Of a stretch of DNA of 64,000 bases, positions 25,245 through 33,247 are shown in pieces. Below the pieces are notes generated by a model that worked only from the letters and a program-made list of their open reading frames with translations, did not search any database and was not told where the DNA came from. Each line of letters begins with the position of its first letter. Position 1 is the stretch's first letter. Source of the stretch: Terriglobus roseus DSM 18391 (GTDB lineage Bacteria; Acidobacteriota; Terriglobia; Terriglobales; Acidobacteriaceae); assembly GCF_000265425.1 (NCBI RefSeq), contig NC_018014.1, positions 682,001 through 746,000 of the forward strand, read 5' to 3'. A program made the position numbers and the translations under genes.

Positions 25245-26084
25245 ATGGACGGGATGACCAGTACGGAGACACACCTCGATCGCATCCTGGCGCTGACGCG
25301 CGTTGACCTGCCGTTGCGCCGTTCGCCGGAGCGCGACCGCCTGATGGAGACCATGGCGGCTGCGCACGAGCCGCGCGGATTTGCTGCGGCTCTGCGCAAC
25401 GCTGCGGTGACCCGGCCTGCGGTGATTGCGGAGCTGAAGAAGGCATCGCCGTCGAAAGGTCTGATCCGCCCCACGTTTCGTCCCGCTGAGCTGGCTGCGC
25501 AACTGGAGCAGGGTGGTGCTGCCTGCCTGTCCGTGCTGACGGACGAGCCTTTCTTTCAGGGCAGCCTCGAGTACCTGAAGGCGGCTTCGGAGAACACGCT
25601 GCTGCCTTGCCTGCGGAAGGACTTTATCGTCGATGAGTTCCAGATCCTGGAGGCGAGGGCGTATGGCGCCGATGCGATTCTGCTGATCGTTGCGGCGTTG
25701 AATGATGCGGAGCTGAAGCACCTGCGTGGTGTGGCTCGCGGCATGGGGCTGGATGTGTTGTGCGAGGTGCATGATCGCGCGGAACTGGATCGCGCGCTGC
25801 CGCTGGACTGCGAGATGGTGGGCGTGAACAGCCGCAACCTGAGGACGTTCGAGGTGAACTCTGCTGAGGCGGAGAAGCTGGCGCACCTGTTGCCTGCGGA
25901 TGTGATCCGTGTTGCGGAGAGCGGCATTGGCTCGCGTGCGGATATACGCCGCATGACCGCTGCGGGTTACAACGCCTTCCTGATCGGCGAGACGCTGATG
26001 CGCGCGCCGAACCCGGGCGATGCGCTGCTGGCGCTGCTGCAGCCGGGCGTGGCAGAGATCGCATCCGCTTCGATCGCGGAGTAA
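25245..26084 (+). CDS. trpC: Indole-3-glycerol phosphate synthase
   Basis: A 279-residue TIM-barrel enzyme that closes the indole ring in tryptophan synthesis. Family motifs are PAVIAELKKASPSKGLI (catalytic Lys), LSVLTDEPFFQGS, LRKDFIVDEFQI (catalytic Lys in RKDF), GVNSRNLRTFEV and VAESGI. ATG at 25245; an in-frame ATG three codons on is an alternative. It is followed 7 bp later by trpF. Not fused with trpF, unlike in enterics. Confidence 0.95.
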   Translation: MDGMTSTETHLDRILALTRVDLPLRRSPERDRLMETMAAAHEPRGFAAALRNAAVTRPAVIAELKKASPSKGLIRPTFRPAELAAQLEQGGAACLSVLTDEPFFQGSLEYLKAASENTLLPCLRKDFIVDEFQILEARAYGADAILLIVAALNDAELKHLRGVARGMGLDVLCEVHDRAELDRALPLDCEMVGVNSRNLRTFEVNSAEAEKLAHLLPADVIRVAESGIGSRADIRRMTAAGYNAFLIGETLMRAPNPGDALLALLQPGVAEIASASIAE

Positions 26085-26091
26085 GCGCGCC

Positions 26092-26763
26092 ATGTGGATC
26101 AAGATCTGCGGGAATACTCGGCTGGAAGACTGTGTTGTTGCCGCCGAAGCAGGCGCCGATGCTGTTGGGTTCATCTTCGCCTCGGGCAAGCGATTGATTA
26201 CGGCACAGGACGCACGTGCGATTACGTCGGAACTGCCTGAAACGCTGGAGACCATCGGTGTCTTCACACAGACGAACGCTGCGCAGATCCTGGCGACGGC
26301 CGCTGCCGCTGGCATCACCGGCATCCAGCTTCATAGCGCTTTCGATCCGAGGCGTGCCGCGATCATTCGCCGGCAGTTTCCGAAGACGAAGGGGCGGATG
26401 CGGGTGCTGCAGGTGGTGCATTGGTTGACCGATGTTTCGGCGGAGACGCAGATGGAACGCTTCCGTGTGGAGTGCAAAGCGATTGCTGCTTCGGGACTGG
26501 CGGATGCTTTGCTGGTGGATTCGCGGACGGCGGAGGCGAGTGGTGGGACTGGTGTGACGTTTGATTGGAGCGCTGCTGCTTCGGCCCTGCAGGGGCTGTC
26601 ATTGCCGGTGATTGTTGCGGGTGGGCTTCGGCCCGAGAATGTTGGTCCTGCGATTGAGGCTCTTCATCCTGATGGTGTGGATACTTCGAGTGGTGTGGAA
26701 GTATCGCCTGGGGTTAAGGATCATGACCGGGTTCGGGCTTTTGTTGGGGTTGTTCGGGGGTAA
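26092..26763 (+). CDS. trpF: Phosphoribosylanthranilate isomerase
   Basis: A 223-residue TIM barrel catalysing the Amadori rearrangement before TrpC. It begins MWIKICGNTRLEDCVVAAEAGADAVGFIFA (catalytic Cys in KICG), and ends with SLPVIVAGGLRPENVGPAIEA and VDTSSGVE. The ATG at 26092 lies 7 bp after trpC, and the upstream in-frame extension overlaps trpC, so it is rejected. Its 3' end runs into the repeat field. Confidence 0.93.
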   Translation: MWIKICGNTRLEDCVVAAEAGADAVGFIFASGKRLITAQDARAITSELPETLETIGVFTQTNAAQILATAAAAGITGIQLHSAFDPRRAAIIRRQFPKTKGRMRVLQVVHWLTDVSAETQMERFRVECKAIAASGLADALLVDSRTAEASGGTGVTFDWSAAASALQGLSLPVIVAGGLRPENVGPAIEALHPDGVDTSSGVEVSPGVKDHDRVRAFVGVVRG

Positions 26764-27470
26764 TCCCGTTCGGGGATCCCGGTTGGTCTTGGTCGCGCTT
26801 TGCGCGAGGCCCACTCATGCGCAAGAGCCGCATGAATGGGGCACCCGATTCTGGTGGTCTCCGCTGGGTGCTTGCCGGGAGAGAGAAAATCCCTCAGCGG
26901 CTTAAGCCGGTTTTGAATGATGGGATCTATGGCATGGCTAAAGCCATGCCCCTCCGAAAGCGGTCGCGCTTTGCGCGAGTCCCACTCATGCGCAAGAGCC
27001 GCATGAATGGGGCACCCGATTCGAGGTTTGACCTTTACATTTTCTTGAGTCGAGACGGAAAGGTTCGTGCTTTGCACGAATCCCCACCTTAGCTTCGCGA
27101 AGGTGGGGCACCCAGTTCTGGTGGTCTCCGCTGGGTTCGCGCCGGGAGAGAGGAAATCCCTCGGCGGCTGAAGCCGGTTTTAGATGACGCCAGCTATGGC
27201 ATGGCTAAAGCCATGCCCCTCCGAAAGAGATCGCGCTTCGCGCGAGCGTCGCAAAAGACAGGTGCGAAGTTGACGGTTGCGTACCGACTGCACTTTAACC
27301 CACCCTTTTGCTTCGCAAAAGAATGGGGCACCCAATTTCTTGCGTGCAATGAGAAAGGGCGAGCAGCCGTCGCTGCTCGCCCCCGCTCGGTCCTCGCCAA
27401 AGGACGTTTCAAGAGTTTAGTGATGGATTGCTGTTCTGGTCCAGAGGAACTTCTACCGGGCGCAGGGAAA
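26764..27470. repeat. Field of structured palindromic repeats
   Basis: Two diverged copies of a block of about 130 bp (26847-26976 and 27116-27245) each carry CGGCT(T/G)AAGCCG, GGCATGGCTAAAGCCATGCC and a CGCGC-TTT/C-GCGCG hairpin. Between and after them are four CCCA-stem-loop-TGGGGCACCC hairpins at 26810-26840, 26981-27011, 27083-27107 and 27299-27327. Frame and flanks are constant while stem sequences change on both arms, so structure is kept. No transposase or open frame with coding character is present. It is a REP/MITE-like element cluster. Confidence 0.8.
27357..27382 (-). terminator. Terminator of the glycine-zipper gene
   Basis: Perfect 11-bp stem GGGCGAGCAGC (27357-27367) with 27372-27382; leftward transcripts leave into TTTCTC. 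It is 90 bp past the stop at 27471. Confidence 0.65.
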
Positions 27471-27770
27471 TTACTGCTCGCCGCGCTCACGCTTCTTGAT
27501 GGAGTGGTGCTTGCGGACCTTGTTCCCGACGACGCCGCCCACTGCGCCAATGCCGCCGCCCACGACCGCGCCTACCGGTCCACCGACCAGAGCGCCGGTG
27601 GCAGCGCCACCTGCCGCCGAGCCGCCGACGATCTTCGCCTTGTTGTGATGGCGCTTGTCATGCGCCTCGACCTGGGCCTTCGCATCCGCGTGCGATTCCT
27701 GTGCCATGGCTGCCATGGGGGCGAGAAAGCCCGCCAAAACCAATCCTGCTGCTACCTGCTTCAAGTTCAT
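27471..27770 (-). CDS. Secreted glycine-zipper protein
   Basis: A 99-residue protein with a signal peptide (residues 1-24, AAMA-Q), a charged His/Lys-rich stretch (about 25-46), then a glycine zipper: IVGGSAAGGAATGALVGG followed by PVGAVVGGGIGAVGGVVG (about 48-84), and a basic tail. Such zippers insert in or associate with the outer membrane, as in the YMGG/SlyB-like groups. ATG at 27770 has AAGGAG nine bases upstream. It sits between trpF and trpB on the opposite strand, breaking the trp cluster. Exact role unknown. Confidence 0.75.
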   Translation of the reverse strand: MNLKQVAAGLVLAGFLAPMAAMAQESHADAKAQVEAHDKRHHNKAKIVGGSAAGGAATGALVGGPVGAVVGGGIGAVGGVVGNKVRKHHSIKKRERGEQ

Positions 27771-28072
27771 TCGTCCGGCTCCTTGGGGGTCACTGCCACT
27801 TGCCTTTGCATGGATGGCGCATGCCTGCGGACGGTTTCCTTCCCAAGCGGGCGAATTTGCGGTAGCCTGACTGTCATGACACGCGCTGTGAGCTTTTGGC
27901 GATTTACCTTCCGTTACGGAGCATTCTCCGCGGCGCCAAAGGAACACGCTCTCTAAGCACCATGCTGTAGCAGTGCAGCAACGACAGAGATCAAAGATTC
28001 CCGGAGCCGCGGTCCCACAAGGGCCGCGGTTCCTGCGTTAGGGCTTCAAGCGAAGCCGAAAGGGTGTAAGCA
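27771..28072 (+). promoter_or_regulatory. Upstream region and hairpin leader of trpB
   Basis: No gene is seen here. Two hairpins precede trpB: a 13-bp stem with two G-U pairs (28003-28015 with 28021-28033), and GGCTTC/GAAGCC (28042-28047 with 28052-28057), the second ending 15 bases before the ATG with AAAGGG as Shine-Dalgarno. No Trp-rich leader peptide is evident, and neither hairpin has a good T-run, so classical attenuation is not supported. Confidence 0.4.
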
Positions 28073-29317
28073 ATGCCGGTATTGGAGTCAGTTACGGAAG
28101 TATCGCGATCCATGGGCAGCGGGCGCTTCGGTGCGTACGGCGGACGGTATGTGCCGGAGACGCTGATGGCTGCTCTGCTGGAGCTGGAGCAGGCGTACAT
28201 GGCGGCTCGGGAAGACGCTGCGTTTCAGACGGAGCTGGACGATCTGCTCAAGCATTACGTCGGCCGTCCCACGCCGCTGTACTTTGCAAAGCGTTTGAGT
28301 GAGTCGCTGGGCGGCGCGCAGATCTGGCTGAAGCGCGAAGACCTGTTGCACACGGGCGCACACAAGATCAACAACGCGCTGGGGCAGGGACTGCTGGCGA
28401 AGCGCATGGGTAAGCAGCGCATTATTGCCGAGACGGGCGCTGGCCAGCATGGTGTTGCGACGGCCACGGTCTGCGCGCTGCTGGGGCTTGATTGCGTGAT
28501 CTACATGGGCGAAGAGGATATGCGGCGGCAGGAGCTGAATGTGCTGCGCATGCGTCTGCTGGGCGCGGAGGTTCGCGGCGTCAACAGTGGATCGGCGACG
28601 CTGAAGGATGCCATCAACGAGGCGATGCGTGACTGGGTCACGAACGTTCGCACGACGTTCTACATCCTTGGTTCGGCGCTTGGAGCGCATCCGTATCCGA
28701 CGATGGTGCGCGACTTCCATCGCGTGATCAGCAAAGAAGCGAAGCAGCAGTTCGCCGCACAGTTGGGACGCAATCCGGATGTTGTGATTGCGTGTGTTGG
28801 TGGCGGATCGAATGCGATTGGCGCCTTCTACGAGTTCATTCCGGACAACAACGTGCGCCTGATTGGTGTGGAGGCGGGTGGTCGCGGATCTGCTCTTGGG
28901 GATCATGCGGCTCGCTTCAGCAGTGGTCTGCCAGGTGTGTTGCAGGGTACGTACAGCTATGTGCTGCAGAACGATGCGGGGCAGGTGGCCTCGACGCATT
29001 CGGTGAGCGCGGGGCTGGACTACGCGAGTGTCGGACCGGAGCATGCGATGTTGCACGACAGCAAGCGCGCCGAGTATGTGAGTGCGACCGACGACGAAGC
29101 GCTGAATGGTGTTAAGGTTCTGGCGCAGACCGAAGGGATTCTGCCTGCGCTGGAGACGGCACATGCAGTGGCACATGCATTGAAGATTGCTCCAACGATG
29201 GGCAAGGACAAGGTGATTATGATCAACGTTTCCGGGCGTGGCGATAAGGACATGGGTATCCTCAGCCGCGAGATGGACCTGGGTGGCGGCATCGCAGTGA
29301 ATCAGGGGACAACCTAA
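28073..29317 (+). CDS. trpB: Tryptophan synthase beta chain
   Basis: A 414-residue PLP enzyme that joins indole and serine. Lys98 in [15 protein letters not shown] is the PLP lysine; the phosphate loop GGGSNAIG and the [16 protein letters not shown] segment are intact. It begins [15 protein letters not shown] near residue 17, as in the TrpB1 class that works with TrpA. trpA follows with one base between stop and start, so translation is probably coupled. Confidence 0.97.
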   Translation: MPVLESVTEVSRSMGSGRFGAYGGRYVPETLMAALLELEQAYMAAREDAAFQTELDDLLKHYVGRPTPLYFAKRLSESLGGAQIWLKREDLLHTGAHKINNALGQGLLAKRMGKQRIIAETGAGQHGVATATVCALLGLDCVIYMGEEDMRRQELNVLRMRLLGAEVRGVNSGSATLKDAINEAMRDWVTNVRTTFYILGSALGAHPYPTMVRDFHRVISKEAKQQFAAQLGRNPDVVIACVGGGSNAIGAFYEFIPDNNVRLIGVEAGGRGSALGDHAARFSSGLPGVLQGTYSYVLQNDAGQVASTHSVSAGLDYASVGPEHAMLHDSKRAEYVSATDDEALNGVKVLAQTEGILPALETAHAVAHALKIAPTMGKDKVIMINVSGRGDKDMGILSREMDLGGGIAVNQGTT

Positions 29318-29318
29318 G

Positions 29319-30083
29319 ATGCCCATTGATTTCAGCAACAAGCCGGGCCTGGTGGTGTACCTGACGGCAGGCGATCCTTCGCTCGATGCGACGTATGAGA
29401 TTGCGCTTGCCGCGATCGACAATGGTGCGCAGGTCATCGAGCTGGGCGTGCCGTTCAGCGATCCGCTGGCGGACGGTCCTGTGATCCAGCGGGCCAGCGA
29501 ACGTGCCGTTGCGCGCGGCACGCGGCTGGACGATGTGTTGAAGGTCTCGAAGCAGATTCGTGAGGCGAGGCCTGAAGCGGGCATCATCCTGTTCAGCTAT
29601 CTGAACCCTGTGGTTCGTATGGGTTTGCCTGCATTCTGCGAGGCTGCGAAGGTCAACGGCGCCGATGGTGTTCTGTTGACGGACATGATCGTCGAGGAGG
29701 CCGGGGAGTACCTGGCCGAGATGAAGAAGCATGGCCTGGCGCCGGTGTTCCTTGCTGCGCCGACGTCGCCCGAGGAGCGTCTGAAGGCGATCGCGGAGCA
29801 TAGCCAGGGGTTTGTCTACGCTATCTCTCGCGTCGGCATCACGGGCGCGCAGGACCAGATCGCTTCGGATGCGGAGTCACTTGTCGCGAAGATCAAGCAG
29901 TACACGTCGCTGCCGGTGGCGGTGGGCTTTGGTATCTCAAAGGCGGAGCATGTGCAGGGCGTGAGCCGCTTTGCGGATGCGGCGATCGTCGGGTCGGCGA
30001 TTGTGGCACTGATCGAGACGTCAAAGCCGGGTGAAGAGGCGAAGAATGTGGGCCAGTTTGTGCGCGATCTGCGCGCCGTCTGA
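29319..30083 (+). CDS. trpA: Tryptophan synthase alpha chain
   Basis: A 254-residue TIM barrel that releases indole from indole-glycerol phosphate to TrpB. Catalytic Glu41 and Asp52 lie in VIELGVPFSDPLADGPVIQ, and GFVYAISRVGITG and PVAVGFGIS form the phosphate site. It starts one base after the trpB stop. The chorismate mutase gene follows 55 bp downstream. Confidence 0.97.
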   Translation: MPIDFSNKPGLVVYLTAGDPSLDATYEIALAAIDNGAQVIELGVPFSDPLADGPVIQRASERAVARGTRLDDVLKVSKQIREARPEAGIILFSYLNPVVRMGLPAFCEAAKVNGADGVLLTDMIVEEAGEYLAEMKKHGLAPVFLAAPTSPEERLKAIAEHSQGFVYAISRVGITGAQDQIASDAESLVAKIKQYTSLPVAVGFGISKAEHVQGVSRFADAAIVGSAIVALIETSKPGEEAKNVGQFVRDLRAV

Positions 30084-30138
30084 CCGGCTGCAACTTAGAA
30101 TGAAGAGACACCAACGAACACGCAGAGGGTAGGTAACG

Positions 30139-30399
30139 ATGGAGATTGCAGACTGGCGGGCAAAGATCGATGGGCTGGACGAACAGATCGTCAAGCTGCT
30201 GTGTGAACGGGCGGCTGCAGCTGCAGCCATCGGCGAGCTGAAGGCCAAGACCGGCGGGAACATCTATGAGCCGGATCGGGAACAGAATGTGCTGGCCCAT
30301 GTGCAGTCGTGCAATACGGGCGAGCTGCCACCGGCACAGTTGACCGTGATCTATGAGCGGATTATGGACGTGATGCGCGGACTGCAGCGCAGGGCTTAG
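30139..30399 (+). CDS. aroQ: Chorismate mutase, AroQ type
   Basis: An 86-residue all-helical AroQ mutase, converting chorismate to prephenate for Phe/Tyr. It shows the class pattern WRAKIDGLDEQIVKLLCERAAAAAAIGELK (active-site Arg and Lys) and YEPDREQNVL, then IYERIMDVMRGLQRR. Single-domain form, in the same direction as DAHP synthase and prephenate dehydrogenase, which supply its substrate and use its product. Confidence 0.9.
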   Translation: MEIADWRAKIDGLDEQIVKLLCERAAAAAAIGELKAKTGGNIYEPDREQNVLAHVQSCNTGELPPAQLTVIYERIMDVMRGLQRRA

Positions 30400-30465
30400 G
30401 CAGCAAAGGATTTCTCGAGGCGCAGAGCGCCCCGACATTTATAGGGAAGTGAAGGGCAAGTAGCG

Positions 30466-31485
30466 ATGATTGTGGTCATGCAGGGCAACGCCACGCCGGC
30501 GAATATTCAGGCGGTGATCGAGCAGATGGTGGAGCTCGGCTTCAACGTACACCGCACCAGCGGCGAAGGTCAGATGATTCTTGCCGGCGTTGGCACGCCC
30601 GGCGCCTTTGAAGTGGCGGAGTTCAGCGTGCTGCCAGGCGTGCAGACGGCCTATCGCATCTCGTCGCCGTACAAGCTTGCGGGCCGTGGTTTCCGTCCGG
30701 AAGGCACGGTCATCACCTTCCCCAATGGCGTGAAGGTTGGCGGCAAGGAAGTGACGATCATGGCGGGTCCTTGCTCGGTGGAGTCGCGTGAGCAGATCCT
30801 GCTCTCGGCCCAGCAGGTGAAGGCTGCCGGCGCACAGTTTCTGCGTGGCGGCGCGTACAAGCCGCGCTCGTCGCCTTATAGCTTCCAGGGCATGGGCGTT
30901 GAAGGCCTCAAGCTGCTGCGCGAGGTCGGCGACATCACCGGCCTGCTCGTCATCACTGAGGTGATGGAGATTTCGCAGATTGAGCCGATGCTGCCGTACA
31001 TCGACTGCTTCCAGGTTGGCGCGCGCAACATGCAGAACTTCAACCTGCTGCGTGAGCTGGGCCATGTGCGTAAGCCGGTGCTGATGAAGCGCGGTATCTC
31101 TGCAACGATTGAAGAGGTTCTGCTGTCTGCCGAGTACATTCTGAGCGGCGGCAACTATGACCTGATGTTGTGTGAGCGTGGTATCCGCACCTACGAGACG
31201 GCTACGCGCAACACGATGGATATCTCAGCGATCCCAGTGCTGAAGAAGCTGACGCATCTGCCGGTGTTTGGCGATCCGTCGCATGGTGTTGGCATTCGCG
31301 AGTTTGTTCCGGCGATGGCGCTTGCCTCCGTTGCTGCAGGCGCAGATGGGCTGTTGATGGAGATGCACCCGAATCCGGACAAGGCCATGAGCGATGGTGC
31401 TCAGTCGCTCTTCCCGGATCAGTTGACCAAGTTGATCGAGCAGCTTCGCCAGCTTGCGCCGGTGGTTGGTCGCACCGTCGCTTAA
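30466..31485 (+). CDS. aroF: 3-deoxy-7-phosphoheptulonate synthase (DAHP synthase, type I-beta)
   Basis: A 339-residue first enzyme of the shikimate pathway. Residues 1-70 form the ferredoxin-like regulatory domain found in Thermotoga-type enzymes (MIVVMQGNATPANIQAVIEQ); the barrel contains VTIMAGPCSVESREQ, FLRGGAYKPRSSPYSFQG, VGARNMQNFNLL, KPVLMKRG and GDPSHGVG. The N-terminal domain suggests feedback control by an aromatic amino acid. Located between chorismate mutase and tyrA in the aromatic cluster. Confidence 0.95.
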   Translation: MIVVMQGNATPANIQAVIEQMVELGFNVHRTSGEGQMILAGVGTPGAFEVAEFSVLPGVQTAYRISSPYKLAGRGFRPEGTVITFPNGVKVGGKEVTIMAGPCSVESREQILLSAQQVKAAGAQFLRGGAYKPRSSPYSFQGMGVEGLKLLREVGDITGLLVITEVMEISQIEPMLPYIDCFQVGARNMQNFNLLRELGHVRKPVLMKRGISATIEEVLLSAEYILSGGNYDLMLCERGIRTYETATRNTMDISAIPVLKKLTHLPVFGDPSHGVGIREFVPAMALASVAAGADGLLMEMHPNPDKAMSDGAQSLFPDQLTKLIEQLRQLAPVVGRTVA

Positions 31486-31574
31486 CGTTTCGGATGTCCG
31501 CTCTGCGTGCATCCAAGTTCTCAAACGCAGGAACAGACGCGTGCGAGAACGGCACGAAGTGCAAGGGGATGGCA

Positions 31575-32261
31575 ATGTCAGAGTGGGTCAAGCTTACGGC
31601 GAGTGATGGCAACGAGATGGACGCGTACGTCGTGCGTCCCAAGGGTGAACCGAAGGCTGCGCTGGTGGTTGTGCAGGAGATCTTCGGGGTCAACAAGAAC
31701 ATCCAGTTGGCTGCGGATGAGTGGGCTAGCCATGGCTTCCTGGTCATTGCACCGCAGATGTTTGACCGCTTTGAAAAGAGTGTCGACCTGGGCTATGACA
31801 AGGCCGGCTGGGCCGAGGCGATGCGCCTGGCTGGTCAGTTCGCACCGGATATGCAGCCGCAGACCGTGGATGTTGATGCCGCCATCGACTGGCTGCGCAA
31901 CGAGACGGAAGCGAATGTGGGCGTGGTGGGCTACTGCTTCGGCGGAACCATGGCCTGGCTGTCGGCATGTCGTTTGAAGATCGAGGCGGCCGTCGGATTC
32001 TACGGCGGCAGCATCGTCAACTTCGCGCAGGAGAAGCCGCAGGCTCCGGTGATGCTGCACTTTGGTGGGCAGGACGAACATATTCCCGCAGAGGCGATTG
32101 GGAAGATCCAGTCGGCGCATCCGGAGATTCCTATCTTTGTGTATGAGAATGCAGGGCATGCGTTTGCGCGTTCAGTGGATCCCAAGGCCTATGTCGCGGA
32201 TGCTGCTGCGCTCGCGACCAAGCGTTCGGTGCTCTTTTTTGAGCAGCACCTCGTTTTCTAG
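31575..32261 (+). CDS. Dienelactone hydrolase family protein
   Basis: A 228-residue alpha/beta hydrolase. The triad is Cys121 in GVVGYCFGGTMAW, Asp167 in HFGGQDEHIP and His195 in YENAGHAFAR, the typical dienelactone hydrolase set with a cysteine nucleophile. I chose ATG 31575 (AAGGGG upstream); ATG 31569 is equally in frame. Its stop abuts the tyrA ATG with no gap, so both are in one transcript, although no ring-cleavage genes are near and the natural substrate is unclear. Confidence 0.87.
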   Translation: MSEWVKLTASDGNEMDAYVVRPKGEPKAALVVVQEIFGVNKNIQLAADEWASHGFLVIAPQMFDRFEKSVDLGYDKAGWAEAMRLAGQFAPDMQPQTVDVDAAIDWLRNETEANVGVVGYCFGGTMAWLSACRLKIEAAVGFYGGSIVNFAQEKPQAPVMLHFGGQDEHIPAEAIGKIQSAHPEIPIFVYENAGHAFARSVDPKAYVADAAALATKRSVLFFEQHLVF

Positions 32262-33113
32262 ATGAAGAACGTCACCATTGTCGGTACAGGTCTTATCGGC
32301 GCATCCATCGGCCTCGCACTGCGCGAGGCCGGTTTTGCTGGCGGGATCACGGGTATTGACGCCAGCGGCGATGAGTTGAAGGCTGCGCTGATGATGAGCG
32401 CCATCGATACGGCGGCTCGTTCGCCCGACGAGCATCGTGCTGCGCTTGAGGCGGCGGATGTGATCGTGCTGGCGGTGCCGGTGCTTGGCATCCTGAACTG
32501 GATGCGGCAGATGGCACCGCACATGGGTGCACACCAGTTAGTGACCGACGTTGGTTCGACGAAGACACGCATCGCTGAACTGGCACAGGAGTTGATGCCG
32601 GGCCGCTGCCTGCCGGGTCATCCCATGGCGGGCAAGGAGAGTGGCGGCGCGGCGCTGGCGGAGGCGAAGCTGTTTCGCGGAGCGACGTGGATCTTTACAC
32701 CGTTGCACGCTTCCACGGAGATCGAAATGTCCTGGCGGGGATGGGTGGAGCGCTTCGGTGCACACATTCTTGACCTGCCGCCGGAGCGGCATGACCGCAT
32801 CTGCGCGTGGGTCAGTCATATGCCGCAGATGGTGTCGACGGCGATGTCGGCGATGCTTGAGGATGAGTTTGGCGACTCGCCGGAGTTGCGTGCCATTGGT
32901 GGCCGGGCGCTGCGTGAGATGACTCGGCTGGGGGCCAGTCCTTACAGCATGTGGCGGGATATCGCCCATACGAACGAGGCGCCCCTTGCGGAGACGCTAC
33001 ACACGTTGGAGCAGCGCCTGCAACATATGCGCGAGAACCTGAAGACGGCGGAGCTGCGTGAGGAGTTTGCGCGTGCGAACGAGTTTCGCAGGCGCATCGA
33101 TCCGCTGCGGTAG
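32262..33113 (+). CDS. tyrA: Prephenate dehydrogenase
   Basis: A 283-residue NAD(P)-binding enzyme of tyrosine synthesis. Rossmann motif VTIVGTGLIGASIGLALRE opens the protein; VTDVGSTKTRIAE, LPGHPMAGKESGG (catalytic His) and VSHMPQMVSTAM complete the family signature. No ACT domain is attached. The ATG follows the preceding stop directly. A GCGGCTAAAGCCGC hairpin with a T-run 45 bp downstream probably ends the aromatic operon. Arogenate versus prephenate preference cannot be read. Confidence 0.9.
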   Translation: MKNVTIVGTGLIGASIGLALREAGFAGGITGIDASGDELKAALMMSAIDTAARSPDEHRAALEAADVIVLAVPVLGILNWMRQMAPHMGAHQLVTDVGSTKTRIAELAQELMPGRCLPGHPMAGKESGGAALAEAKLFRGATWIFTPLHASTEIEMSWRGWVERFGAHILDLPPERHDRICAWVSHMPQMVSTAMSAMLEDEFGDSPELRAIGGRALREMTRLGASPYSMWRDIAHTNEAPLAETLHTLEQRLQHMRENLKTAELREEFARANEFRRRIDPLR

Positions 33114-33159
33114 TTAGTGACCGGTTGAGATCGGTTGCAACCGGCGAGATTCGCATCTC

Positions 33160-33180
33160 GGCGGCTAAAGCCGCTTTTTG
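33160..33180 (+). terminator. REP-like hairpin terminator after tyrA
   Basis: GGCGGCTAAAGCCGC followed by TTTTT. A related GTGGCTGAAGCCGC sits 50 bp on. The stem resembles the short palindromes in the 26.8-27.3 kb repeat field. Confidence 0.6.
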
Positions 33181-33247
33181 CTTTGCGTTCGGGTCTATCT
33201 CGGTGGCTGAAGCCGCTTTGCCATCTGAACGGTCAGGTTGACGCAAG

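Noticed and set aside
24850..25257. 135-codon plus-strand frame
   Set aside because: It reads through tRNA-Leu (the AEMAELADARGSG-type artefact) and has no ribosome site.
26764..27470. IS element or transposon remnant
   Set aside because: No transposase sequence, terminal inverted repeats or target duplication could be seen; only short structured repeats.
28088..29587. 499-codon minus-strand frame across trpB and trpA
   Set aside because: Antisense shadow; the plus-strand genes have complete motifs.
33116..33247. Attenuator or riboswitch between tyrA and the MFS gene
   Set aside because: The elements are short palindromes of the repeat type placed at the 3' ends of two convergent genes.
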